From an uncultured Bacteroidia bacterium (GTDB lineage Bacteria; Bacteroidota; Bacteroidia; Bacteroidales; Prolixibacteraceae): DNA of 37,543 nt. Shown here piece by piece: positions 24,503-33,692 of this stretch (positions are counted from its first letter, which is position 1; each line of letters starts with the position of its first letter). The notes beneath the pieces are model-generated. The model had not been told where the DNA came from. It did no database searches and saw only the letters and a program-made list of their open reading frames with translations. Location of the stretch: assembly GCA_903850335.1 (NCBI GenBank), contig CAINLJ010000128.1, forward strand, positions 1 to 37,543, written 5' to 3'. The translations under genes were made by a program, and so were the position numbers.

Positions 24503-26938
24503 TCACTTTACCTGCCATTTATTCGTGTAATAACCTGCACGTACAACCCCATCGATGCCCTTTCCGGGCATGTCGTGGGAGAATATCAGGTAATCAGGGA
24601 AACCGCTGCCACCGGATAGGTATTGGTTTGCATCGGCTGCATGCATTCCCGGAAGACCGGTACCGGTCACAGCAGCCACCGAAGCTATTTTGCTGTCCAT
24701 GCGCGGATACATCAGGTAGGCACCATAGTTATCTCCTGATAATTTTTCACCTCTGATCGTAACATTGCCTCTTGTTACCTGTATGGGACATCCTGCCAGC
24801 ATCTTATTCCAGGCAGTGTTGGTTGACGCATTGCCAAAGATTATAATCCCCCTGTCAGGATAATGTTCAGGATTAAAGCTCTTGTCGTCAACGATGTCAA
24901 CAGCTCCATTCGCCCGGTAATACCACATCTCTGCATCGTACTTTGCCCTGGCAAGCGACCACGCATTCTCTTCGCTGCTCCCTGTTGTCCCGTATATAAA
25001 TAACATCCTGTTGCTGAAAGCTTCTTTGAATGTTCCGTTTCTTAGAGTCCCTTTCTGTTCAGGCCCAGGTGTTTTGCACGGATTCCAGTTGTTTTCACCG
25101 GAAAGATAAAGCATTCCATCGGAAGGTTTCTTCACCTTGAAGGTGTTGCTGTCAATATTCAGTTTGATTGAATCTCCTCTTATATCGGATACGTCCAGTT
25201 TTAGCACAGAGATATTTTCTGTCTCACCGCTGATCGCTGAATTTCTTTTGTCGCGGTTAAACTTTATCCTGCTGTATGCAAGCGGTTCTTTCTGCTGAAT
25301 AACTGTGGCCCAACTCATTGTCGATGAAACTGCCGGGTTGGCAGTAGTGAAATCTATTGCATTAACTAAACTGTCGGGCATTATCGAGTGCCATTTGAAA
25401 TATTCGAAGAGCGGTGGCCAGTCGACACTTTCGTTTGACCACCAGTGGCTCCCTCCGGGATACTCATAATAACTGAAATCCGGATGGAGCTTTCCGAGCA
25501 CTTCACGCATCTGCCTGGCATATTTCACCGGAACAACATCGTCTTTGTCGCCATGCAGAACATAAATACCTCCGGCCAAATAATTACGGGCTAGTTCAAA
25601 TACGTTGCTGCCATTGCTTGCTCGTAATATAATTCTGCCTGTTTCACTTTCGCTCTGATCAGGGATCTTTCCATCAGCAGATCCGTAACCCATGAGTGTA
25701 GGATAACCGGAACAGGGGGCAATGGCCGCCCATTTTCCCGGGTAGGTTGCACCCAGGAACCATGATCCGTGACCACCCATGGAATGCCCTGTTAGAAATA
25801 TCTTTGACGGGTCCGGATTGAATTCTTTCCGGGCAATATCCAATACTTCAAGGGCATCAAGCCTGCCCCAGTCCTCCCAGTTAAACCCCCTTGGACGACG
25901 GTTCGTGGGAGCTACAAGGTTCCCCCAGTCCTTTGATTTGTATGCCTGAGCCTGACCAATAGCTTCAACCCCAGCACCATGCACCGAAAGGAAGAGTGCA
26001 CCTCTGTCTTTAGAGTCTCCACTCCGGGGATTAACGGCAAAATACTGCAGACTCCCGTCTATTTTACTGAAAAATGTACTGCAGTAAGGCTGTTTTGCAG
26101 ATACAGATTCAATTTTTAAACTGCATCCGTTAATGGCTTTACTTCCTGACAACAATGTTAATTTGCAGTCAACACTTCCCTTGTCGCTTACACCTGATCC
26201 GTTAAAACTGAATGGTGATTTTCTTGAGCTGTAAGGCAGGATAGAGGGCACTTCTGTTGTCATAATCCTTCCTTGCAAGTCCGATCTCAGCCTGAGTCCT
26301 TTAAGCTGCTTTGAAGTAGTGTTTATTATCACAACAGCACCTGCTAAGGAATCCTTCCTATGCCCATCGACTATGTAAGGTAATGTGGCATCCAAAGTGC
26401 TAATATAAACCGGTGATCCGGGGAATATAATCTTAGCCTTGATTCCCTGGTTTTTATAAGATGATGTCCTTACATAGATTTCGTTCAGTCCCTTTTTAAG
26501 CCTGACAGGTACAAGCATATAGTTATGTTCGTAAGGATCGCCGGCATGAGGTTCGCGATTAAAATAGAACATTGAATTGCCTGTAATATTGATAATAGCA
26601 CCTTCTTCTCTTTTCGATGTATAGGTCAGGTAAATATATCCGCTGAATGCATCCCTGCCTTTAAACCTGCCGGATGAATCAGCTTTTATCTGCTGCCATG
26701 CGACATCTTTGGCATCACTGTTTTTAAAAAGGATTGCTCCTCGTTTTGGTGTACTATAGTCGCTTTCAAAATAGCGGAAGGAAAACTGGTCAGTATAAAC
26801 GGCCTGCCGCCCGTAATGGTGACAGTCAGCTATTGCCAGACCTTCACGGAAAATAAATTCATTTTGCGCGAAGGTTGTAAACGGAAAAATAATTAAAGCT
26901 AATAGCAGATAAAAAAAAGCATTTCTTTTCATTTTCAT
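24503..26938 (-). CDS. Secreted alpha/beta-hydrolase (esterase/prolyl-oligopeptidase-like)
   Basis: This 811-residue exported protein has a signal peptide (cleavage near FAQN). Residues about 25-310 look like beta-sandwich domains, including a galactose-binding-like stretch. Residues about 315-520 form an alpha/beta-hydrolase: GHSMGG places the nucleophile at Ser386, HGDKDDVVP the acid at Asp466 and GGSHWW the base at His498, all correctly ordered and spaced. The C-terminal 290 residues are a further domain of unknown type. Relatives are annotated as prolyl oligopeptidase or PHB-depolymerase-like; in this glycan locus removal of acyl or aromatic esters is more plausible than peptide cleavage, but this is inference. 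It is a single gene, with a 170-base gap separating it from the eroded chimera upstream on the same strand. Confidence 0.85.
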   Translation of the reverse strand: MKMKRNAFFYLLLALIIFPFTTFAQNEFIFREGLAIADCHHYGRQAVYTDQFSFRYFESDYSTPKRGAILFKNSDAKDVAWQQIKADSSGRFKGRDAFSGYIYLTYTSKREEGAIINITGNSMFYFNREPHAGDPYEHNYMLVPVRLKKGLNEIYVRTSSYKNQGIKAKIIFPGSPVYISTLDATLPYIVDGHRKDSLAGAVVIINTTSKQLKGLRLRSDLQGRIMTTEVPSILPYSSRKSPFSFNGSGVSDKGSVDCKLTLLSGSKAINGCSLKIESVSAKQPYCSTFFSKIDGSLQYFAVNPRSGDSKDRGALFLSVHGAGVEAIGQAQAYKSKDWGNLVAPTNRRPRGFNWEDWGRLDALEVLDIARKEFNPDPSKIFLTGHSMGGHGSWFLGATYPGKWAAIAPCSGYPTLMGYGSADGKIPDQSESETGRIILRASNGSNVFELARNYLAGGIYVLHGDKDDVVPVKYARQMREVLGKLHPDFSYYEYPGGSHWWSNESVDWPPLFEYFKWHSIMPDSLVNAIDFTTANPAVSSTMSWATVIQQKEPLAYSRIKFNRDKRNSAISGETENISVLKLDVSDIRGDSIKLNIDSNTFKVKKPSDGMLYLSGENNWNPCKTPGPEQKGTLRNGTFKEAFSNRMLFIYGTTGSSEENAWSLARAKYDAEMWYYRANGAVDIVDDKSFNPEHYPDRGIIIFGNASTNTAWNKMLAGCPIQVTRGNVTIRGEKLSGDNYGAYLMYPRMDSKIASVAAVTGTGLPGMHAADANQYLSGGSGFPDYLIFSHDMPGKGIDGVVRAGYYTNKWQVK

Positions 26939-27108
26939 TCTAATGTTTATTTTTGCAATTATGTATTAATGAAAAAAGGATTTACTAAATTACTATTAAG
27001 AATTTAGATTAGGCACAAGATTTCGGAATTCTTCAAGTTTACATTTGCCCAATCTGCTAAAATCGTTAAATCAAAAATGCCAGCAACGATTAAAATCATT
27101 TTAACCCA

Positions 27109-28544
27109 TTAATCAGCTGCCAAATAGAGTTTCACAGGTCTGAATAATCTAAACTTGAGCAGCGGTGTTTTAGCGGTTAGAAAATCAAAACGGAAAGCAT
27201 CATGTGTTGTTGCGTAACGGTTCTTCGCTGGCAGGCCTAAATCGCCAATAACGCGGTTTGCCCATAAATTGATGACGTCGACCTCCAAAAAATTGCCGGT
27301 CGGTTTTACAGCTTCTGTAATCTCAATCCGCCATGGAGCGCACCAAAGCGTACCCAGTTTCTTTCCGTTCAGACGGACTTCTGCAAAATCCTTCAACTCT
27401 CCAAGATCAAGAAATAGCCTTTCATTTCTATACATCTCTTTCCTATTTCCATCTGCTTATAGGCATCCGCTTTGTACATTTCTCCGGTTACCGCATTCCA
27501 TATCTCGGGCTGTTTCCCAGTAACACGGAATGTAAAATCCCTTTTCTCCGGCTGATTCGTCCGGTTGATAACGAAATAGATATCATCATCACCCTGTTTA
27601 CGATGGATATAGTCGAACTGTTCAGGACTTTCTGCCTGACCGCTGAATGTAAAGTCGGGAGTTACATCCTCAGCGAGGAGTATTTCCCGGGGTGTTTTTC
27701 CCCAGATCACCCGACCTTGACCAAATTTTCGTTCTGTACGGATTTTACCGTCAAGATCTCCCCAGATTCCCTCCGCTATTTTTCTCAGTTGTTCATCACT
27801 CTCAGGATAATTTTTCAGTCCGACAGCCTTCCCGGGCGGCGGACCCACTACCGTTTCACCTGCAAGAATCAGTTTCCTTAGCTTTTTAATCACCTCTACC
27901 GGTTCCAAGAATCGTTTCCACTTCTGCTTTGTTAGCTGTAACAGAAAATCTGCGTAAAGCACTGATCTCTTTTCCGAAATCAAACACTCTGTAGCCTTTT
28001 GCATCCCATGTCCTAAAAGGCTTAACAACCTCATAGAATAGCCTTTGTCTTTTAATTACCACAATCTGATTCCACGGCTCAATGGGTGGGGCACCAATCT
28101 CCTTTGCCGGTTTCCACAGTGAATCATTAAAAGAGGATTTCTGCCAGCCTTCATATGCCAACCGTGCATCGTATCGCTCCCTCATCATCCCAATGGTGAA
28201 GTCACCATGACGAATCGTTGTGCCGGTATCACAGGCGATAGCCTGAGCCACGGGCCAACTCTTGTCACTATTCACTCTGGTAACGGCTTCTTTCGTATCG
28301 TATACAGCAGCTTGAAAGAAAAAACCACCACGTGCATTCGTCCGGTGGTGCAATCCTATTCCGGCATTAGAAACAAGCACTGCTAGGGTGTTCACCCCTT
28401 TCTTATGATAAGGAGTCAAATCAATCTCCTCATAAGTCTGATATTGTCGTTAATTTCTATTTTAGTTTTAATATTCCGGGATAAACATATCTGGACACTA
28501 CATGCAAAAATCAGAACTGACATTTTTATTTTCAAATAGTTCAT
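27109..28544 (-). pseudogene. Eroded GH78-GH106 chimeric remnant
   Basis: Several minus-strand frames make sense only as debris of two adjacent glycosidase genes. An ATG at 28544 starts a signal peptide (MNYLKIKMSVLIFACS...), which runs into a stop near 28450. From 28449 the frame reads YQTYEEIDLTPYHKKGVN through FDFGKEIS to about 27900, clearly the N-terminal domains of a GH78 rhamnosidase related to the intact gene just upstream. At about 27900 a different frame takes over with KKLRKLILAGETVVGPPP, the C-terminal third of a GH106 enzyme, up to EIWNAVTGEM. Near 27435 a third frame gives LFLDLGELKDFAEVRLNGKK to the natural stop at 27109. I infer loss of the GH78 N-terminal part, of everything from mid-GH78 to mid-GH106, and of another GH106 block. 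Confidence 0.85.
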
Positions 28545-28548
28545 CTGG

Positions 28549-30975
28549 TTATTTGAATGAATGAATTTCATATTCGCCCGGAACAACATGGAAAATAATT
28601 TTTCCATGATCGGTCCTTAATTTATTGATTGGCTTCCCATTGACGCTAACTTTTTGCGGATCTGTTGAGGGAACTGAAATTTCAGCAGAGGTTTTCTCCG
28701 GCACACGTACATACATGCTGAATGTACCTTTCCCGTTCACTTTCCAATCGACAATGATGGGTCCTAACGGTGTAGGCACAATACCCTTGGCCCATTTCAG
28801 ATCACATGGGTTAGGCTTGACAGAGAAGGTTTTCCATCCGGCTGAAACAGGCTCAACTCCGAGTACTTTTTGGGGTAGAAGTGCCGTTGGTCCTGAACAC
28901 CATGCATGTGAGGTGGTCACAAAATCACTACCCGGTTTTTCTTTTTCCCATGCTTCAAACCAGCCTCCGTTAAACAAAGGTAGTTTCATTTGTGCACCCC
29001 AATATTTACGTATGAAATCGAGCGACCATTGAGGCTTCGCATCAAACATTGAATATAACAGGTAGTACGAAAATGATTGCTCGCTGCTACGGTTCATCGC
29101 AGCAACTTTCTCAATCACAATATCTTTGTCGTTCGGTTCAATCAGGCCGTAAAGCATGGCATAAACCTGTGTTTGCTGGCTGAATTTTTCGCTTCCGTAG
29201 CTATCGGGAAAAAGATTTTTTTCGGGAGACCAAAGCCATTTCCTGATGTTGGATTTCAGAATGCTGGCCTGTTTATTCCATATGGAAGCTTGGTGAGGAT
29301 CAATGATTAATGTCTGGGCAATAGAAGCCGCCTGTTTTAAAGCGCCGTAATAAAGACAATTCAAGCCTGTTATTTCATCTTTCTGGTCCAACGGCGGATC
29401 CGAATCGGGATGGTCAAGAACGATCCATCCCGGGACCTTGTAAAGCAAACCATGTTCTTTTCCGATGTACTTTTCAAAATAGTCCATCAGTTTTTTCATG
29501 TTAGGGTAAACTTGCTTCAGCAGATCTGAATTGCCAAAATACTCGTAGTATTCACCCAACATGATGATGTATTCCAATTCATAATCGAAAAGATAAACTG
29601 AAGTATTTGGCCCCAGCAGGTAGTCTGTGGGATACCTTGAGCGGATGGCACCTTCAGGACTCCAGCGTTGCGACCATGCACCAGACAAAATGTTGTAATG
29701 TATCAGAAATTCGGAACTCAGCCCGAAAGGATACCAGGAATATTTTTGCAGAAAGCGGCTGTCACCGGCAATATACTGGGTTTGTTCACGCCAGGGTGTA
29801 TCCATATAAGTATCCTGTGCGCAAAGTTTCAGCGTGAAAACACCTGTATCAAAAATCTGGTTCAACAATGGATCAGAGCATTCGAAGCTTCCCTCGCTGG
29901 CAAATTTGTAATGCCGGTTGATCGCCGAAACACTTTTAAAAATAATGGAATCGCTGACAGTAACAGACAGATACCGGAATCCTCGCCATGTCAGCGGGCT
30001 CCATGTCTGAAAACCTTTTTTCCCAGAGTAGTAATCGGTATAGCTGACCCGTTCTTTATACATAATCGTACTGTCGGGTAATACACGTTCGGAGGTTCCC
30101 ATTTCAAAGCTGGCCCCGTTTGCTTTGGCAAACAGTTCGATGACAGGGTTTGCTGTGACTTCCTTCCCGAAATCGTAAACGATTTTATTACCGGAAAACC
30201 AGTGTTTGACCGGATAAACTTTTTCGCGGAATAGCGGTTCACGTTTCACTTCCACAATATTATTCCAGGGAGCGAATGGAGGAATTCCCAATGTTTGCGC
30301 ACTCTGCCATTTCGAGTCGTCAAACGGACTTTCTTTCCAGCCCTCGGGCATTTTGAGGGCATCGTATTTTTCGACGAACCCGATCAGGTTTGCCCCTGGA
30401 GCGCGTAATTCGGTTTGGGTGTCCCAGGCCTCTGCCCTGGAAACTTTCCAGGTTTTGTCTGAATTGATTTGCTGCATTTTATGATCCGGGAAAGTTAGTT
30501 TCCCTTGAAAAAAGAGACCTCCGCGGCCATTGATACGATGGTGGGTCCCAACTCCGAAATTGTAAACCAGTGCTGCGATTGTATTTTGCCCAGGGTGTAG
30601 ATAGCCTGATAAATCGTATTGTTCATACACCTGAAATTCCGGGTCGCAGTTCATTGGACAGCGATCAATCAGTTTCCCGTTAATGTAAACATCTGCATAG
30701 GCATAAGCCGAGATAAAAGCTTTGGTCTCGGACGGGACCTGTTTCAATTCGAAGGTTTTTCGAACTATAAGATAACAATTTATTGGATTGTCCTCTCCCG
30801 AATCCCAGATCCAATTGGCCTCTGCCGTTTTCCCATCCAGTAATTTGGAGGGTGAAGAAATGGATGGTTTGAATGAATTGGTCTGGGCAAAACTTTGTCC
30901 GGATGAAAGAAATAGGTTGTTGGTTAGACAAAAAGTAATTGTTAGTATTTTGATAACTATTAGTTTATCATTCAT
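28549..30975 (-). CDS. GH78 alpha-L-rhamnosidase, secreted
   Basis: This 808-residue exported enzyme hydrolyses terminal alpha-L-rhamnose. It has a signal peptide (cleavage near FAQT), N-terminal beta-sandwich domains (about 40-350; YADVYINGKLID is a typical Bac_rhamnosid_N segment), an (alpha/alpha)6 catalytic barrel (about 360-710) and a C-terminal beta-domain. The active-site segment DTYMDTPWREQTQYIAGDSR contains the acidic residues that correspond to the Asp/Glu of other GH78 enzymes. Its ATG overlaps the stop of the upstream DUF5054/GH38-like gene by four bases (ATGA), so the two are translationally coupled and probably act together. Five bases after its stop begins the signal peptide of a decayed paralogue. 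Confidence 0.93.
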   Translation of the reverse strand: MNDKLIVIKILTITFCLTNNLFLSSGQSFAQTNSFKPSISSPSKLLDGKTAEANWIWDSGEDNPINCYLIVRKTFELKQVPSETKAFISAYAYADVYINGKLIDRCPMNCDPEFQVYEQYDLSGYLHPGQNTIAALVYNFGVGTHHRINGRGGLFFQGKLTFPDHKMQQINSDKTWKVSRAEAWDTQTELRAPGANLIGFVEKYDALKMPEGWKESPFDDSKWQSAQTLGIPPFAPWNNIVEVKREPLFREKVYPVKHWFSGNKIVYDFGKEVTANPVIELFAKANGASFEMGTSERVLPDSTIMYKERVSYTDYYSGKKGFQTWSPLTWRGFRYLSVTVSDSIIFKSVSAINRHYKFASEGSFECSDPLLNQIFDTGVFTLKLCAQDTYMDTPWREQTQYIAGDSRFLQKYSWYPFGLSSEFLIHYNILSGAWSQRWSPEGAIRSRYPTDYLLGPNTSVYLFDYELEYIIMLGEYYEYFGNSDLLKQVYPNMKKLMDYFEKYIGKEHGLLYKVPGWIVLDHPDSDPPLDQKDEITGLNCLYYGALKQAASIAQTLIIDPHQASIWNKQASILKSNIRKWLWSPEKNLFPDSYGSEKFSQQTQVYAMLYGLIEPNDKDIVIEKVAAMNRSSEQSFSYYLLYSMFDAKPQWSLDFIRKYWGAQMKLPLFNGGWFEAWEKEKPGSDFVTTSHAWCSGPTALLPQKVLGVEPVSAGWKTFSVKPNPCDLKWAKGIVPTPLGPIIVDWKVNGKGTFSMYVRVPEKTSAEISVPSTDPQKVSVNGKPINKLRTDHGKIIFHVVPGEYEIHSFK

Positions 30976-33611
30976 TTGAGAAAATGTTTTTTTAAATCGA
31001 TAACAAAGCTGGCCGGTGCATAAGCTTTTAAATCAAAAGTAAATTCATCATTTTTCAGGTCAATGGGATAACCTTGTTTTTCGCCACGCAGGTTTACAGG
31101 CTGAACAATAAAAATTTCGGCACCTTCAGGTAATTTTACGGTGCAGGGACCCGAGATCCCGGATTGCTCCCACACACGCAAAACAGTTCCGTCACCGTCG
31201 GGATTTGCACCAAAAGCAGTCACCAGAATTCCATCGCGGGAAAGTGTCAAACCTTGATTTTTATATTTTAATTTTCCGGCTTCCCCCTCTGCACATCCTA
31301 CCAATAAAGGCAGGCGGGCCTCCCACGATTTCATTGTCAGGTTGGCAACCGTTTGCTCATTCTTGGGTTTCGGCCAGATACGGACCCGTTCTGTCCATGA
31401 TCCTTCCTGCCATAGCGGGAAATTGGTATTCCACATATTATTGTAAAGATTGACAAACACAGCAGGTTTTTTTGGAACATAGAACATCGAGAACTTCCAT
31501 AAGCCTGGTTCTCCGAAACTTAGCAGAGGTGAATCAATGGCTGATAATGCCATGCCTGTATTATCAGCTTGAGTAATTGTTACGCCCGTATTAACATCCA
31601 TTAAATATCTGGCTGCCCCAGGGATAATATCTGTTGCAGGATTTATTGGACCACCCAGTCGTCCAATAGTGAATGTCGGATTATCAACAGCAAACGGGAA
31701 ACATAACCAGCCACCTTCCGGATGTTTTTCAGCAGTTTTTGTATCTACTTTCCATTCAACATCAACATAGGCTTCATTGCGGGGGAAGGTAAAAATCAAG
31801 GTGTAATTTTTTGCAAAGCCTTCACAATCTTCAGTAGATAATACAGCAACATCTGTAACAGTGTTATGCGAAACTGATAATTTCCAATTTCCAGGCGTAA
31901 ATGCCAGATAGGGAACTTTGTCGGCACACGGCATTCCATACTTGCCATAATCGTGTATCCCCCAAATATTCGAAATCCCATAGGTATTCTTCCATAAGTC
32001 AATTTCATTGGAACTAAATCTTTCGTGTAAAAATTGGCCAATGATATAAGGTGAAGCTTGATCCACCAATTCCCGGTTACTTCCTGACTCTTTTAACGAA
32101 GAAATCCCCCCTTTTTTCAAATCGAACAGGACAGTAAAATGAGGTGTAATTAAAATGGGCTCATTTTCGAAAGAAACGGGTTCATTTTTTAAGTCTTTTT
32201 CCGAAACTGTAACATATCCACACGGTGGAACATCTTTGAAAAATAGTGATTTTCCATCACCCGGGGGGATTTCTACTGTCCCCGAACGTTTCCATGGGAG
32301 AGGATTATAAACTACAAATCGTTTTCCGCGAACATTAACCGATTTTGCCAGCAAGTTTAGCCGGTTATCCAACTCGGGAAGTACTATATCTCTCGCATTG
32401 CTAATATATTTCCGATGTGCATCGTACGACTTTAACCATTTTGCTTTACTCCCGATTTTTGAGTCATCTTTTCCTTCAGTTAGCAGCTCGGCATTAGCTT
32501 CTGAAACCCATTTCTTCCATTCAGCACCATATTCGAATCTTGGACCATACCCTGCGGTCATTCCCCAGGTATGTTCTCCGTAAAGCAGGCTCTGCTCATA
32601 TGCCTTAGCAAGTTTTTCGGCTAACGGCAAAGTGCTGATTCCCCAAATTCTCATTTGAGTATTCAAGACATCTATTGCAGGTTCCAGCGGACGAATATTC
32701 CGGGCAATTTTCGATTCCTGAGGCATTGACATTAATCCATGGGCCCAACCGTCGGGTGTATCCCCCTTAATAACCGGCAAGATTGGATTCTCAGCGAAAA
32801 TGGCTTTTGCAAAATCATCAAGGGTTCCAAGATGGATCCTTACTCCCGGCATTTCTTTTTCAGCATAGGCCAGAAGCTGGTCAATATCTTGCTCAGTTGG
32901 AGGCCCATGATTGTCGCCTGTCATTCGCATTGCTAAATAATTACGATGCGGCCAGGTTCTTGTTGGCTTTATTTCAGACCCGTAATCGGCAGTATATTGA
33001 CACAGTATTCTTGAACCATCGGGGCCTTCCCACCAGAATAATTCAGGGAAACGCACAAACTGACTGGCCGCATTACAGCCCAACTGCAAGAATTTTATTC
33101 CTGCATGATATAACAAAGTAGGCATTACCCATGAGTGGCTGGGGACATCTGTCATTTTTGCACTGATCGTCAAAGGAAGTCCGTAATTACGGTTAACTAC
33201 AGACGAGTATCCCAATCCACGAACCAGATCTTCGTAATCAAGCGACCCGGTATGCATGGTAAATGGAAGCCCGTGAACCACCAAAGAACCTTCACGGATT
33301 GCTTTTTCAATTCTGATTTTTCGCTCAGGTGACTGCAGGGGACCAAGAATCTGAGTTTGTAGCGGCCAACCTGCCACAGTCCAGGAAAAACGCTTTTCCG
33401 GGGGTAGCAGTTTATTTTTCCCGATCACTTTCAGGGCGTTATCCATCATTTCTGTTCGGTATCGGGTAAAAACATTTTCTGGTAAATCGGTATAGCCCAG
33501 GTCGAAGTGGGTTTTAAAAACAACCCAGACATCAGTTACCTGCGGCTCCTGGGCAAAAGTGATGTTGCCAAGAATAAGAAATACAATTAGTAGAGATAGA
33601 TTTATTCTCAT
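30972..33611 (-). CDS. GH38-like (DUF5054) secreted glycosidase
   Basis: This 879-residue exported protein has a signal peptide (cleavage near FAQE). It begins its mature part with VVFKTHFDLGYTD, which places the His35-x-Asp37 metal-site pair where GH38 alpha-mannosidases have HxD; DVPSHSW carries Asp155 and His158, and GEHTWGM resembles the later histidine motif. The pattern fits the family I know as DUF5054, a GH38-type barrel followed by beta-domains, rather than a standard alpha-mannosidase. Activity on a mannose-like or other alpha-linked sugar is inference. It is coupled to the GH78 gene through a 4-base overlap and lies 81 bases downstream of the C69 peptidase gene, so the three may form one operon. 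Confidence 0.82.
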   Translation of the reverse strand: MRINLSLLIVFLILGNITFAQEPQVTDVWVVFKTHFDLGYTDLPENVFTRYRTEMMDNALKVIGKNKLLPPEKRFSWTVAGWPLQTQILGPLQSPERKIRIEKAIREGSLVVHGLPFTMHTGSLDYEDLVRGLGYSSVVNRNYGLPLTISAKMTDVPSHSWVMPTLLYHAGIKFLQLGCNAASQFVRFPELFWWEGPDGSRILCQYTADYGSEIKPTRTWPHRNYLAMRMTGDNHGPPTEQDIDQLLAYAEKEMPGVRIHLGTLDDFAKAIFAENPILPVIKGDTPDGWAHGLMSMPQESKIARNIRPLEPAIDVLNTQMRIWGISTLPLAEKLAKAYEQSLLYGEHTWGMTAGYGPRFEYGAEWKKWVSEANAELLTEGKDDSKIGSKAKWLKSYDAHRKYISNARDIVLPELDNRLNLLAKSVNVRGKRFVVYNPLPWKRSGTVEIPPGDGKSLFFKDVPPCGYVTVSEKDLKNEPVSFENEPILITPHFTVLFDLKKGGISSLKESGSNRELVDQASPYIIGQFLHERFSSNEIDLWKNTYGISNIWGIHDYGKYGMPCADKVPYLAFTPGNWKLSVSHNTVTDVAVLSTEDCEGFAKNYTLIFTFPRNEAYVDVEWKVDTKTAEKHPEGGWLCFPFAVDNPTFTIGRLGGPINPATDIIPGAARYLMDVNTGVTITQADNTGMALSAIDSPLLSFGEPGLWKFSMFYVPKKPAVFVNLYNNMWNTNFPLWQEGSWTERVRIWPKPKNEQTVANLTMKSWEARLPLLVGCAEGEAGKLKYKNQGLTLSRDGILVTAFGANPDGDGTVLRVWEQSGISGPCTVKLPEGAEIFIVQPVNLRGEKQGYPIDLKNDEFTFDLKAYAPASFVIDLKKHFLK

Positions 33612-33692
33612 TTCACAAAATTTGGTTTTTATTAAACTAAATGGATCTTAATATCTTCTTATTAATTAATCCCTCTTTCTTTAATAAGAACC

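Noticed and set aside
27333-27881. 182-codon plus-strand open frame
   Set aside because: It lies antisense to the recognisable GH106 remnant, has no family features and no ribosome-site or promoter context.
28416-28607. Small independent gene starting at the Met near 28607
   Set aside because: The upstream part overlaps the GH78 end antisense-free but out of frame; only the stretch from ATG 28544 makes sense, as the signal peptide of the eroded gene.
33656-33690. Terminator between the C69 and GH38-like genes
   Set aside because: A 10-bp stem of almost pure AT with a 15-base loop and no T tract on the minus strand; too weak to call.
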